23,771 nucleotides of DNA from Betaproteobacteria bacterium (lineage in GTDB: Bacteria > Pseudomonadota > Gammaproteobacteria > Burkholderiales > SG8-41). The notes beneath the pieces are model-generated. The model saw nothing but the letters and a program-made list of their open reading frames with translations. It searched no databases and was not told the origin of the DNA. Below, piece by piece: positions 15,067-21,706 of the stretch (within the stretch, counting starts at the first letter, position 1; every line of letters begins with the position of its first letter). Made by a program: the position numbers and the translations under genes. Location: positions 1 through 23,771 of the forward strand of contig JANXSE010000342.1 in assembly GCA_025356695.1 (NCBI GenBank). Direction: 5' to 3'.

Positions 15067-16359
15067 TTATTTCCACGCGGAGTATACCGGACGGCTCATC
15101 AGATAGGCCGGGTTGGCGCCCCTGCGCGGGGTGAATTTCTGCACGCGGCCGTTATCGACTTCTGCAACATACAGATTGCCTTGTTGGTCGACGCTCATGC
15201 CGTGCACGCCCCAGAAGCCGCCGGGGAAATCGCCCCAGGTGCCCCATGAATACAGCAGCCGTCCTTGCAGATCGTACTTGAGCATTTTCGAGGTGCCGCG
15301 GTCGTGTGCCCAGACGTTGCGGTCGGCGCCGATATAGAGCAGGTGGATGTCCGAGGGGTCGGCGCCAAAGTTCCATTCGTATAAATACTTTCCGTTTTCG
15401 TCGAACACCTGCGCGCGATGGTTGCCGCGGTCGTTGACGAAGACGTGGCGCGTTTCCGGATCGACGGCGATGCCGTGCACGTTGTTCATGTAGCCGGGGC
15501 GTTTTTCGTTCGGCACGGTGCCGCGCTGGCCCCAGTCGAGCAGGAATTTGCCGTCGCGGTCGAATTTGGCGACACGCGTGCCGTTGTAACCGTCGGCAAC
15601 GAACAGCGTGCTGTCGGGCAGCCACGCCAGATAGGTCGGGCGGTTGAAGTGCGTGCCGTCCGCGCCCTTGACGTCGCGCGTGCCGAGCGTCTGCACGATC
15701 TTCTTGCCGTCGTTGGTCATCTTGTAGACGACGTGCGAATGATCGTCGACGATCCAGACGTGTTTCTCCGGATCGTACGGATTGATGGCGACGAAGTGCG
15801 GGCGCTTCAGGATCTTGTCGTACTGCGTCCACGATTCGATGATGTTGCCCTTGCCGTCGATGACGTTGATGCAATGCTCCCAGTTGGCATCGACGCCGAG
15901 TTTGCCTTTCCACAGCTTGGGGCCGTCTTCGGGTTCGCCGCCGGTGCCGCCGGCGCCGGGTGGTGAGGACACCGTGGCGTCGCGGAAGGGCAGGCGACCG
16001 ACCGGAAACTGGATGCTCGGCCCGAGCGCCGAGAGCAACTGCGTTTCAGGCCGTTTGACCACCGGCAGTTCGCCGCGGAACAAAACGAAAATGCGGTCGG
16101 GACTTTCGGCAAACACGCTCTGGCCCGCACCCCAGGTCCACTTTTCGTTGCCTGGCAGCGTGCTCAGATCCTTCGGCCACGATTTGACGACGTCATACGG
16201 CCCAAAGATGTCCTGGCCGCCGGTTTCGCCCGGCACCGCGGCGAAATCATTGCCGGGTTTTTGTGCCTGCGCCTGCACATCGCCGTGCCGGCCGTGCCAG
16301 AGGTTGGTGAGAATGATGACCGTTGCAGTGACGGCGAAGATGGTGAGATTTTTTTTCAT
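15067..16359 (-). CDS. Exported NHL-repeat beta-propeller protein 1
   Basis: A 430-residue protein with a signal sequence (MKKNLTIFAVTATVIILTNL, likely cut before residue 35) and a six-bladed NHL beta-propeller. Clear repeats are VADGYNGTRVAKFDRDGKF (254-272), VNDRGNHRAQVFDENGKY (308-325), AHDRGTSKMLKYDLQGRL (351-368) and VAEVDNGRVQKF (398-409). Histidines in HFVAINP, DDHSHVV, VHGIAVD and VHGMSVD sit where peptidyl-alpha-hydroxyglycine lyase-type propellers bind metal, but enzyme activity is not proven. A Gly-rich insert lies near residues 134-146. It begins 12 bases after the stop of the related NHL gene at 16372, a likely two-gene operon. Confidence 0.85.
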   Translation of the reverse strand: MKKNLTIFAVTATVIILTNLWHGRHGDVQAQAQKPGNDFAAVPGETGGQDIFGPYDVVKSWPKDLSTLPGNEKWTWGAGQSVFAESPDRIFVLFRGELPVVKRPETQLLSALGPSIQFPVGRLPFRDATVSSPPGAGGTGGEPEDGPKLWKGKLGVDANWEHCINVIDGKGNIIESWTQYDKILKRPHFVAINPYDPEKHVWIVDDHSHVVYKMTNDGKKIVQTLGTRDVKGADGTHFNRPTYLAWLPDSTLFVADGYNGTRVAKFDRDGKFLLDWGQRGTVPNEKRPGYMNNVHGIAVDPETRHVFVNDRGNHRAQVFDENGKYLYEWNFGADPSDIHLLYIGADRNVWAHDRGTSKMLKYDLQGRLLYSWGTWGDFPGGFWGVHGMSVDQQGNLYVAEVDNGRVQKFTPRRGANPAYLMSRPVYSAWK

Positions 16360-16371
16360 TGTGCGCTCCCG

Positions 16372-17478
16372 TTACCGGTTCGCCGGCGTCATGCCTTTGA
16401 ACGTCAGCTTTTGCATGCCAGAAGATGTCTGCGCGATGTACAGATTGCCCTTCGAATCGACGGTGATGTGGTGTCCCGCGCCGATGATGCCCTTGGGTGC
16501 GATGGTGCCGACGATCTCGAGCGTCTTGCGGTCGACGATGGCGATGTCCTTGTCGCTGCCGACGTAGAGATACTGCTGGTCGGCGTCGTGCGAGAAGGCC
16601 AGATCGCGCGCGAACGAGGCGCTGTTGCGCACCAGTTGCTTGATGAATTTTCCATCGCTCGTAAACATCTGCACGCGGCGGTTCTCGCGGTCGGCGACGT
16701 AGACGAAACCGTCTTTCGACAGGCGCAGCGCGTGCACGGTGCTGAAATTCGGCGGGCCCGCCGGATCGGCGGAAGCCTTGTACTGAACGACATCGCAATT
16801 ATCGTCGTCCACCGCCTTGTTGCCGAAGGCGCCCCACATGCGCTTGAAGGCGCCGGTGTTGGCGTCGAAGACGATGACGCGGTGGTTGCCGTAGCCGTCG
16901 GCGACATACATTTCGTCATTGCGCGGATCGACCCGCACATCGGCGGCGCGGTGCACGTTGGTGGTGTCCGCGTTGCCCTTGCTCTGGTTGCTTTTGCCGA
17001 TCTGCAGAATGAATTTACCGTCCTGCGTGAATTTCAGCAGCGCGTCGTCGGCCACCTGCTTGAGGCCGGGATGACCCGAGGCCGGGCAGTTGTTGCCGCC
17101 AAGCCAGACGTAGCCCTTGTAATCGATGTGAATGCCGTGCTCGCGCTGCGGCCAGTCGTAACCGGCGCCGTCGCCGCCCCAGGCTTTGACGAAGTTGCCG
17201 GCGCCGTCGAAGACGATAACCGGCGGCGCTGCTATCGCGAGGTCGGCGCCCTTCAACGTGCGCGGCCGGTGCAGCACCCAGACGTTGTCCTGCGCGTCGA
17301 TCGCCATGCTCGACGCGTCGCCGAGTTTCCACTTCGGCGGAATTTTCGGCCATGCCGGATCGACTTCGAACACCGGCAGGCTGCGCGCGGTGTCGGCGGC
17401 CAGCGCGTTGTCACCTGCATGGAAAGCGGTCAGACCGGCAAACAAAAGTACGGCGATCCCGAGCGTGGTGCGCGTCAT
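16372..17478 (-). CDS. Exported NHL-repeat beta-propeller protein 2
   Basis: A 368-residue NHL beta-propeller with a signal peptide (MTRTTLGIAVLLFAGLTAFHAGDNALAA). The open frame continues upstream to 18264, but the ATG at 17478 is preferred. It gives a proper signal peptide and has a run of G residues upstream, and the extension lies antisense to the OsmC-like gene. Repeats include AIDAQDNVWVLHRPR (59-73), YVADGYGNHRVIVFDANTG (191-209), YVADRENRRVQMFTSDGKF (260-278) and VDSKGNLYIAQ (340-350). His-containing turns (HGIHIDY, VHRAADV, VHALRL, GHHITV) resemble those of amidating lyase-like propellers. It may bind or cleave a small periplasmic ligand; function is unknown. Confidence 0.85.
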   Translation of the reverse strand: MTRTTLGIAVLLFAGLTAFHAGDNALAADTARSLPVFEVDPAWPKIPPKWKLGDASSMAIDAQDNVWVLHRPRTLKGADLAIAAPPVIVFDGAGNFVKAWGGDGAGYDWPQREHGIHIDYKGYVWLGGNNCPASGHPGLKQVADDALLKFTQDGKFILQIGKSNQSKGNADTTNVHRAADVRVDPRNDEMYVADGYGNHRVIVFDANTGAFKRMWGAFGNKAVDDDNCDVVQYKASADPAGPPNFSTVHALRLSKDGFVYVADRENRRVQMFTSDGKFIKQLVRNSASFARDLAFSHDADQQYLYVGSDKDIAIVDRKTLEIVGTIAPKGIIGAGHHITVDSKGNLYIAQTSSGMQKLTFKGMTPANR

Positions 17479-17533
17479 GATGGGCCCCCCTGAGATGGTG
17501 TTTGCCGCTATTGTTTTTGGCCTCGGCGCAATA

Positions 17534-17542
17534 ATTCTAGCA
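17534..17542 (-). promoter_or_regulatory. Extended -10 site for the NHL operon
   Basis: On the minus strand TGC is followed by TAGAAT, a good extended -10 element, about 56 bases before the ATG at 17478. The -35 region (GGACCC, 17 bases away) is weak. Confidence 0.5.
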
Positions 17543-17581
17543 CCACCTTCGCGGCGGGTCCGGTCCGTCGCAAAGCCGCTA

Positions 17582-17590
17582 TGCCATAAT
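17582..17590 (+). promoter_or_regulatory. Extended -10 site for the OsmC-like gene
   Basis: TGC-CATAAT lies about 48 bases before the ATG at 17638 and forms an extended -10 element. It is about 40 bases from the divergent element serving the NHL operon, so both genes share one regulatory region. The -35 is not recognisable. Confidence 0.45.
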
Positions 17591-17637
17591 CGAAACGCCG
17601 GTCCGTGCGGGGCGCGGCATCGACACGGAGGAAGGCC

Positions 17638-18198
17638 ATGGAAAAACCACTCGACGGGTTCAATCTGCCGGAAAAAATCGGCGAACGCATCATCGACAAG
17701 CCCGAACTGCCGGCGCAGGGTCTGCTGACCGATTCGACGGTGTATACCGAGATCGTCGTCGGCGAAGGCCAGTTGAAACGCGGCACCATCGGCAAGTTCG
17801 AAGTGTTCAGCGACGAGGCCGCCCGCATTGGCGGCACCGACCGTTATGCCTCGCCGATGTCGTATATGGCGATGGGCGTCGGCTTCTGACTGCTGACCCA
17901 GGTTGCGCGGTACGCGCACATGATGAAGTTGACGGTGAAGAATGCGAAGTGTTCTGTCCGTTTTCGCAAGTTCCTCGGCGGTTCGGTGTTGAAGGGCACG
18001 GTGTTCAACCGCTGGGACGGCGTCGATACCCATCTGACAGTGGAGAGCGATGCGCCGCCGGCAAAACTTGCGCACCTGCTGAAGAATGCCAAGGCCGGCT
18101 GTTTTGCCGAAGGGCTGATCACGCAGTCGGTGCCGTTGACGAGCACCATCGAAGTCAACGGCAAGCCGTTTCATCTGGACGGCGTGACGGCGGATTAG
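17638..18198 (+). CDS. OsmC-like redox protein, candidate selenoprotein (in-frame TGA at 17887-17889)
   Basis: Read through one TGA, the frame gives 186 residues of OsmC/Ohr-like sequence, the family of thiol peroxidases that remove organic hydroperoxides. GGAGGAAG upstream fixes the ATG. Residues 1-83 end in PMSYMAMGVGF. The TGA is codon 84, and LLTQVARYAHMMKL follows in the same frame with no shift. In the family this helix carries the first catalytic Cys, so TGA stands in for TGC. The second family cysteine is kept as Cys155 (AKAGCFAEGLI), 71 residues later, a normal spacing. The ATGATG at 17920 has no ribosome binding site, so the second half is unlikely to be a separate gene. A SECIS-like hairpin follows the TGA. 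Alternatives are a recent nonsense mutation or a C-to-A sequencing error. The selA/B/C/D genes are not in the window. Confidence 0.72.
17887..17920 (+). promoter_or_regulatory. SECIS-like hairpin directly after the in-frame TGA
   Basis: TGA occupies 17887-17889. A stem forms between 17904-17909 (TGCGCG) and 17913-17918 (CGCGCA), with apex GTA, or GGTAC if the last pair opens. Extending the stem with G17902-C17919 leaves one of the two U residues at 17903-17904 bulged. A bulged U below a short apical stem whose loop carries G-U is what SelB recognises in bacteria. The apex lies about 21 bases after the TGA. From memory, E. coli fdhF has GGUUGC at the same distance (bases 12-17 after UGA), as seen here. 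Structure is by eye only. Confidence 0.55.
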
Positions 18199-18219
18199 GT
18201 TAAGAGTTCCGCTTTTATT

Positions 18220-18245
18220 CCCTCGCCCCCGACAGGGGGAGAGGG
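18220..18245. repeat. GC-rich palindromic repeat, third copy
   Basis: CCCTCGCCCCC (18220-18230), a GACA loop, then GGGGGAGAGGG (18235-18245) pair in 10 of 11 positions. The core matches the hairpins at 1683-1795. It lies 22 bases past the OsmC-like stop and about 50 bases before the next gene, so it may terminate or stabilise the mRNA. It has no T-run. Confidence 0.7.
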
Positions 18246-18293
18246 CGTGTTTCCGGTTCTCCATACTTTCATTTCATGGACAGGATTGTTTCA

Positions 18294-19106
18294 ATGCCTT
18301 CGCAAAAAGTTTCTGCCGATCTCAGTATGCATTACGAGGTCGATGACTTTACCGATCCATGGCGCGCGTCCGAAACGGTCCTGCTGATCCACGGCAACAA
18401 CGAATCGGGCTATGCCTGGTACGGCTGGGTGCCGCACCTCGCGCGCCGATATCGACTGGTGCGCCCCGACATGCGCGGTTTCGGCCAGTCGACGCCGATG
18501 CCGCGCGATTTCCCGTGGACGCTCGACGTCGTCATCGACGACTACTGCCGCCTGATGGATGCGCTGAAAATCGAACGCTTTCATCTGGTCGGCGCGAAGA
18601 TCGGCGGCGTCATCGGCCGCGCCTTCGCGGCACGCCGGCCGGACCGCGTGCACACGCTGACGGTGGTCGGTTCGCCGCCGCCGGTGCGGCTCGACAACGC
18701 CACGCTGGCGCAGCGCGTCAAGGAAGTCGAAGCGCAGGGCATTGCACACTGGGCGCGGCGCAGCATGGGCAGCCGGCTTGGCACAAAATTTCCGAAAGAG
18801 GGCGCCGAGTGGTGGATCAATTACATGGGGCGTACGGCGCTCTCGACGGAAATCGGCTTCGTCGGCACCATCAACTTCTCCGATATTACCGAGGACGTGA
18901 AAAAGATCCAATGCCCGATGCTGGTTATCACCACCGAAGAAAGCGGTCTCGGCTCGGTGGCGCAGATGCGCGCGTGGCAGCAACAGGTCGCGCATTCTGA
19001 ATTGGTGGTGTTGAAAGGTGATTCGTTTCATGCGGCGGCGACCGATCCTGATGCGTCGGCAACAGCGACGCGCGATTTCGTCGCGCGTTATCCAATAGGC
19101 GCATGA
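18294..19106 (+). CDS. Alpha/beta-hydrolase fold protein lacking the nucleophile serine
   Basis: A 270-residue alpha/beta-hydrolase fold protein. Fold signatures are VLLIHGNNESGYAWYGW (29-45, oxyanion loop), RLVRPDMRGFGQS (54-66), and RFHLVGAKIGGVIGRAFAARRPDRV (95-119). The nucleophile elbow, normally G-x-S-x-G, reads G-A-K-I-G, so Lys102 (AAG, 18597-18599) stands where Ser should be. The catalytic His is kept in GDSFHAAA (His246). The usual acid position near 215-218 reads TEESG, with no clear Asp. Start choice: AGGA (18282-18285) supports the ATG at 18294, while the ATG at 18276 has no site. The following Bug receptor begins one base after the stop. It is either a non-hydrolytic member or an unusual enzyme; no function can be assigned. 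Confidence 0.85.
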   Translation: MPSQKVSADLSMHYEVDDFTDPWRASETVLLIHGNNESGYAWYGWVPHLARRYRLVRPDMRGFGQSTPMPRDFPWTLDVVIDDYCRLMDALKIERFHLVGAKIGGVIGRAFAARRPDRVHTLTVVGSPPPVRLDNATLAQRVKEVEAQGIAHWARRSMGSRLGTKFPKEGAEWWINYMGRTALSTEIGFVGTINFSDITEDVKKIQCPMLVITTEESGLGSVAQMRAWQQQVAHSELVVLKGDSFHAAATDPDASATATRDFVARYPIGA

Positions 19107-19107
19107 C

Positions 19108-20157
19108 ATGCGACGTTTACTGATGGCGGTATTGGCGGGCAGGGTGCGCAACGCGCACGCGGGATCGGCGGCTGATGGTGCGCTTTGCGCCCCCTACGCG
19201 TTGAGGTTTGCATGCGCTGCGGTTGCCATGACTTGCACCCTGTTCGCATTTGCCCAGCAATATCCGACCAAACCCATCCGCATCGTCGTGCCGTGGCCAC
19301 CCGGCGGCGGCACCGACGTCGTGTCGCGCACCATCGCGCAGAAAATGAACGAAACCCTCGGCCAGCCGGCGATTGTCGACAACCGCGCCGGCGCCAACGG
19401 CATCATCGGCGCCGACCAGGTGGCGAAGGCGCCGGCCGACGGCTATACCGTGCTGATCACGATTGCCTCGCATGCGATCAATCCGACGCTCTACGCAAAG
19501 CTGCCCTACGACAACGCCGATCTGCTGCCGGTGTCGCTGCTGGCGGAGTATCCGTTCGTCATTACCGTGCATCCCTCGCTGCCGTCGAAAACGCTGCGCG
19601 AGTTCATTGCCATGGCGAAGGCGCGCAGCGGCCAGCTGGCCTATGCGTCATCGGGTAACGGCAGCGGCCCGCATCTGGGCATGGAGCTCTTCATGAGCCA
19701 GGCCGGCATCAATATGGTGCACGTGCCGTACCGCGGTTCCGGGCAGGCGATGACCGATCTGCTGTCGGGTCAGGTGCAGGTCTTTCTGAATAATTTTCTC
19801 GCTGCCATGCCCATGATCAAGGCCGGCCGCCTGCGCCCGCTGGCGGTGACCAGCCGCAAGCGTTCGCCCGTCGCGCCGGAGTTGCCGACAGTGATCGAAT
19901 CCGGCGTGCCCGATTATGTGGTGACCGGCTGGTACGGCCTGTTCGTGCCGGCGGCCACACCCGCGCCGGTTGTCGCCACGCTGCACGCCGCCACCGTCAA
20001 AGCGCTGCGCTCGAAAGAGGTCAGTGAGCGCCTGTCGGGCGAAGCGGCCGAAATTTTCGGCGGCACGCCGCCGCAGTTTGCGGAATTTCTCAAGGCCGAG
20101 ATTGCGAAATGGGCCGGGGTCATCCGCAAGGCGAAGGTGAAGGCGGAAAATCTTTGA
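19108..20157 (+). CDS. Bug/TctC-family tripartite tricarboxylate transporter substrate-binding protein 2
   Basis: A periplasmic receptor of the Bug family. Signatures are QYPTKPIRIVVPWPPGGGTDVVSRTIAQKM, NRAGANGIIGADQVAKAPADGYTVLI, VHVPYRGSGQAMTDLLSGQVQV, and the usual C-terminal GTPPQFAEFLKAEIAKWAGVI. As drawn it has 349 residues with an unusually long leader of about 49. The hydrophobic signal RFACAAVAMTCTLFAFAQ begins only at residue 33. The true start may therefore be internal (for example TTG at 19201), though no clear ribosome site is seen there. The ATG at 19108 is one base after the hydrolase stop, which suggests coupled translation. No TctA/TctB is nearby. The ligand is unknown. Confidence 0.88.
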   Translation: MRRLLMAVLAGRVRNAHAGSAADGALCAPYALRFACAAVAMTCTLFAFAQQYPTKPIRIVVPWPPGGGTDVVSRTIAQKMNETLGQPAIVDNRAGANGIIGADQVAKAPADGYTVLITIASHAINPTLYAKLPYDNADLLPVSLLAEYPFVITVHPSLPSKTLREFIAMAKARSGQLAYASSGNGSGPHLGMELFMSQAGINMVHVPYRGSGQAMTDLLSGQVQVFLNNFLAAMPMIKAGRLRPLAVTSRKRSPVAPELPTVIESGVPDYVVTGWYGLFVPAATPAPVVATLHAATVKALRSKEVSERLSGEAAEIFGGTPPQFAEFLKAEIAKWAGVIRKAKVKAENL

Positions 20158-20204
20158 CCGGCGCATGGTCGATCCACTTGTCATAGCGCAATTGCCGCGC
20201 CCGA

Positions 20205-20230
20205 TGGACAGTGCCGGCCTCCGGTAGTAT
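20205..20230 (+). promoter_or_regulatory. Promoter-like site upstream of LPDWSGIW copy B
   Basis: TGGACA (20205-20210), 14 bases, then TAGTAT (20225-20230) lies about 110 bases before the start at 20342. The same arrangement is found before copy A at 6610-6635. Read as sigma-70 it is -35 TGGACA with a 17-base spacer to TATCGT. Confidence 0.5.
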
Positions 20231-20341
20231 CGTTTGCAGGGTTGGGACGACAAAAAATAACAAGCGTTTCATCATGTCGGTGGTGTGGCGGCACGTTGTG
20301 GCAAACATTCGACCGGCAAACTCAATTTCGGGGGAAATCCA

Positions 20342-21175
20342 GTGAAGCTTCGTATCAGTGCATGTGCATTCGCGTTGTTGGCGGTTGTCTCCGTTTCTGT
20401 ACATTCAGCGCAGGCGTTCGATCCGAAAAGTCCCATTCCGTCGCCGACCGAAAGAGACTGGATGGCGATTTCCAAACTGCCCGACTGGAGCGGCATCTGG
20501 GTGCCGATGACCAAGGACCAGGACGCGCAGATCAGAACCAATCCGACACCCTGGACGCCGAAAGTTGCCAAATACATCGAATGGCAGGTCGAGGAGGCCA
20601 AAGCGAGTCGGCCCGCGCCGCTGTTCGTAGACTGCCTGCCGGAAGGCATGCCGTCGTGGATGCTGATCACACACAACTCGATGGAAGTGCTGTTTACGCC
20701 GGGCCGTGTCACCATGCTCGGCGAATCGGACGGCAACCGCCTGCGCCGCATTTACACTGACGGACGTCCGCATCCGAAAGACGTCGAAGAGACCTTCCAC
20801 GGCCATTCGACCGGCCACTGGGAGGGCGACACGCTGGTGATCGACACCGTCGGCATTCTGCCGCAGGCCTGGATTGCCACCGCCGAACATCTGGGCGTGC
20901 CGAACAACGGCGACATTCATGTTTCGGAACGCATCCGCGTGGATGGCAATCTGATGAAAGATGAAATGACCATTACTGCGCCGAAAGTGATGACCAAGCC
21001 GTGGAAGACCGTGCGTTCCTACATCCGCACGCGCAACCGCGGCCACGAAATCACCGAGGGCCAGTGCATGGGCGGCAATTTCGCGGCGAAGACCGATGAA
21101 AACGGGTTCGATATTTTCGTACCGATCCCGCATGAGAAATACGGCAACTATCCGGCGCCGCCGAAGCAGCGTTAA
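20342..21175 (+). CDS. Exported 'LPDWSGIW' protein of unknown function, copy B
   Basis: A 277-residue exported protein, the paralogue of the gene at 5716-6549 and of the same length. The start is taken as GTG at 20342. GGGGGAAA lies just upstream, as in copy A, and the result is a clean signal peptide (VKLRISACAFALLAVVSVSVHSAQA). LPDWSGIW falls at 46-53 in both copies. TPGRVTMLGESDGNRLRRIYTDGR and FHGHSTGHWEGDTLVIDTVG are nearly identical between them, while the C-terminal quarter is more divergent. Cys98 is kept, and the second cysteine is in EGQCMGG. The function is not known. It is followed at 33 bases by a DUF6152 gene, as in copy A. Confidence 0.86.
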   Translation: MKLRISACAFALLAVVSVSVHSAQAFDPKSPIPSPTERDWMAISKLPDWSGIWVPMTKDQDAQIRTNPTPWTPKVAKYIEWQVEEAKASRPAPLFVDCLPEGMPSWMLITHNSMEVLFTPGRVTMLGESDGNRLRRIYTDGRPHPKDVEETFHGHSTGHWEGDTLVIDTVGILPQAWIATAEHLGVPNNGDIHVSERIRVDGNLMKDEMTITAPKVMTKPWKTVRSYIRTRNRGHEITEGQCMGGNFAAKTDENGFDIFVPIPHEKYGNYPAPPKQR

Positions 21176-21208
21176 CCGATTGCAACTTTAGAAACGTAAG
21201 GAGAAGAC

Positions 21209-21631
21209 ATGAAACCCATGTTCAGAAAAGCAGCACTCGTATCGGCGATCGCCGGACTTGGCATCGCCGCCGTGCCGGTATCGGCGCACCACACCGCATC
21301 GATGTTCGAGTCGGTGAAAATCATTCAGCTCACCGGCACCATCACTGAAGTGCGCTGGACCAATCCGCACGTCAACATCATGGTCAACGCGACGGTGAAG
21401 GCCGGCGCCGCAGAGGCGCCGTGGCTGCTCGAAATGACGAGCCCCGGCAACCTGACGCGCAACGGCTGGACGAAGACCGCGCTGAAACCGGGCGACAAGG
21501 TGGTGCTCGACATCAATCCGCTGAAAGACGACAGCGCCAACGGCGGGCGTCTGGTCAAGGCGACGCTGGTCGACAGCGGCAAGATCTACGACACCAACTA
21601 CAAGCAGCTCGAGGCCGAAGGCCGTTACTAA
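21209..21631 (+). CDS. DUF6152 family exported protein, copy B
   Basis: A 140-residue exported protein, the paralogue of the gene at 5242-5679. The signal MKPMFRKAALVSAIAGLGIAAVPVSA is followed by the paired histidines HH (27-28). Shared motifs are LTGTITEVRWTNPHVNIMV, EMTSPGNLTRNGW and LKPGDKV. The C-terminal tail differs from copy A. AAGGAGAAG (21198-21206) sets the ATG. It is the second gene of the repeated two-gene module and ends just before a strong terminator. Function is unknown; a small beta-rich periplasmic domain is likely. Confidence 0.88.
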   Translation: MKPMFRKAALVSAIAGLGIAAVPVSAHHTASMFESVKIIQLTGTITEVRWTNPHVNIMVNATVKAGAAEAPWLLEMTSPGNLTRNGWTKTALKPGDKVVLDINPLKDDSANGGRLVKATLVDSGKIYDTNYKQLEAEGRY

Positions 21632-21649
21632 GCCATCGCAAATCAAAAC

Positions 21650-21674
21650 AAAAGGCCCGCAGTGCGGGCCTTTT
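21650..21674. terminator. Bidirectional rho-independent terminator
   Basis: AAAAGGCCCGC (21650-21660), an AGT loop, then GCGGGCCTTTT (21664-21674) forms an 11-bp stem with A and T flanks, followed by GTTTTTT. It lies between two convergent genes (DUF6152 copy B and the lactonase-type propeller) and can serve both. Confidence 0.9.
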
Positions 21675-21706
21675 GTTTTTTCGGCGTCATTGGATTCCCG
21701 GAGTGT

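Noticed and set aside
16261..17493. Long plus-strand frame of 410 codons over the NHL genes
   Set aside because: It is antisense to two recognisable propeller proteins, has no family signature, and is a codon-bias shadow.
17887..17889. Plain pseudogene reading of the OsmC-like gene
   Set aside because: Not excluded, but less favoured: the frame is otherwise intact, the stop is TGA exactly at the redox cysteine, and a SECIS-like hairpin follows. Kept as the main alternative.
17479..18264. N-terminal extension of the NHL gene back to 18264
   Set aside because: The extension would be antisense to the OsmC-like gene and would put more than 200 residues before a clean signal peptide; the ATG at 17478 is better.
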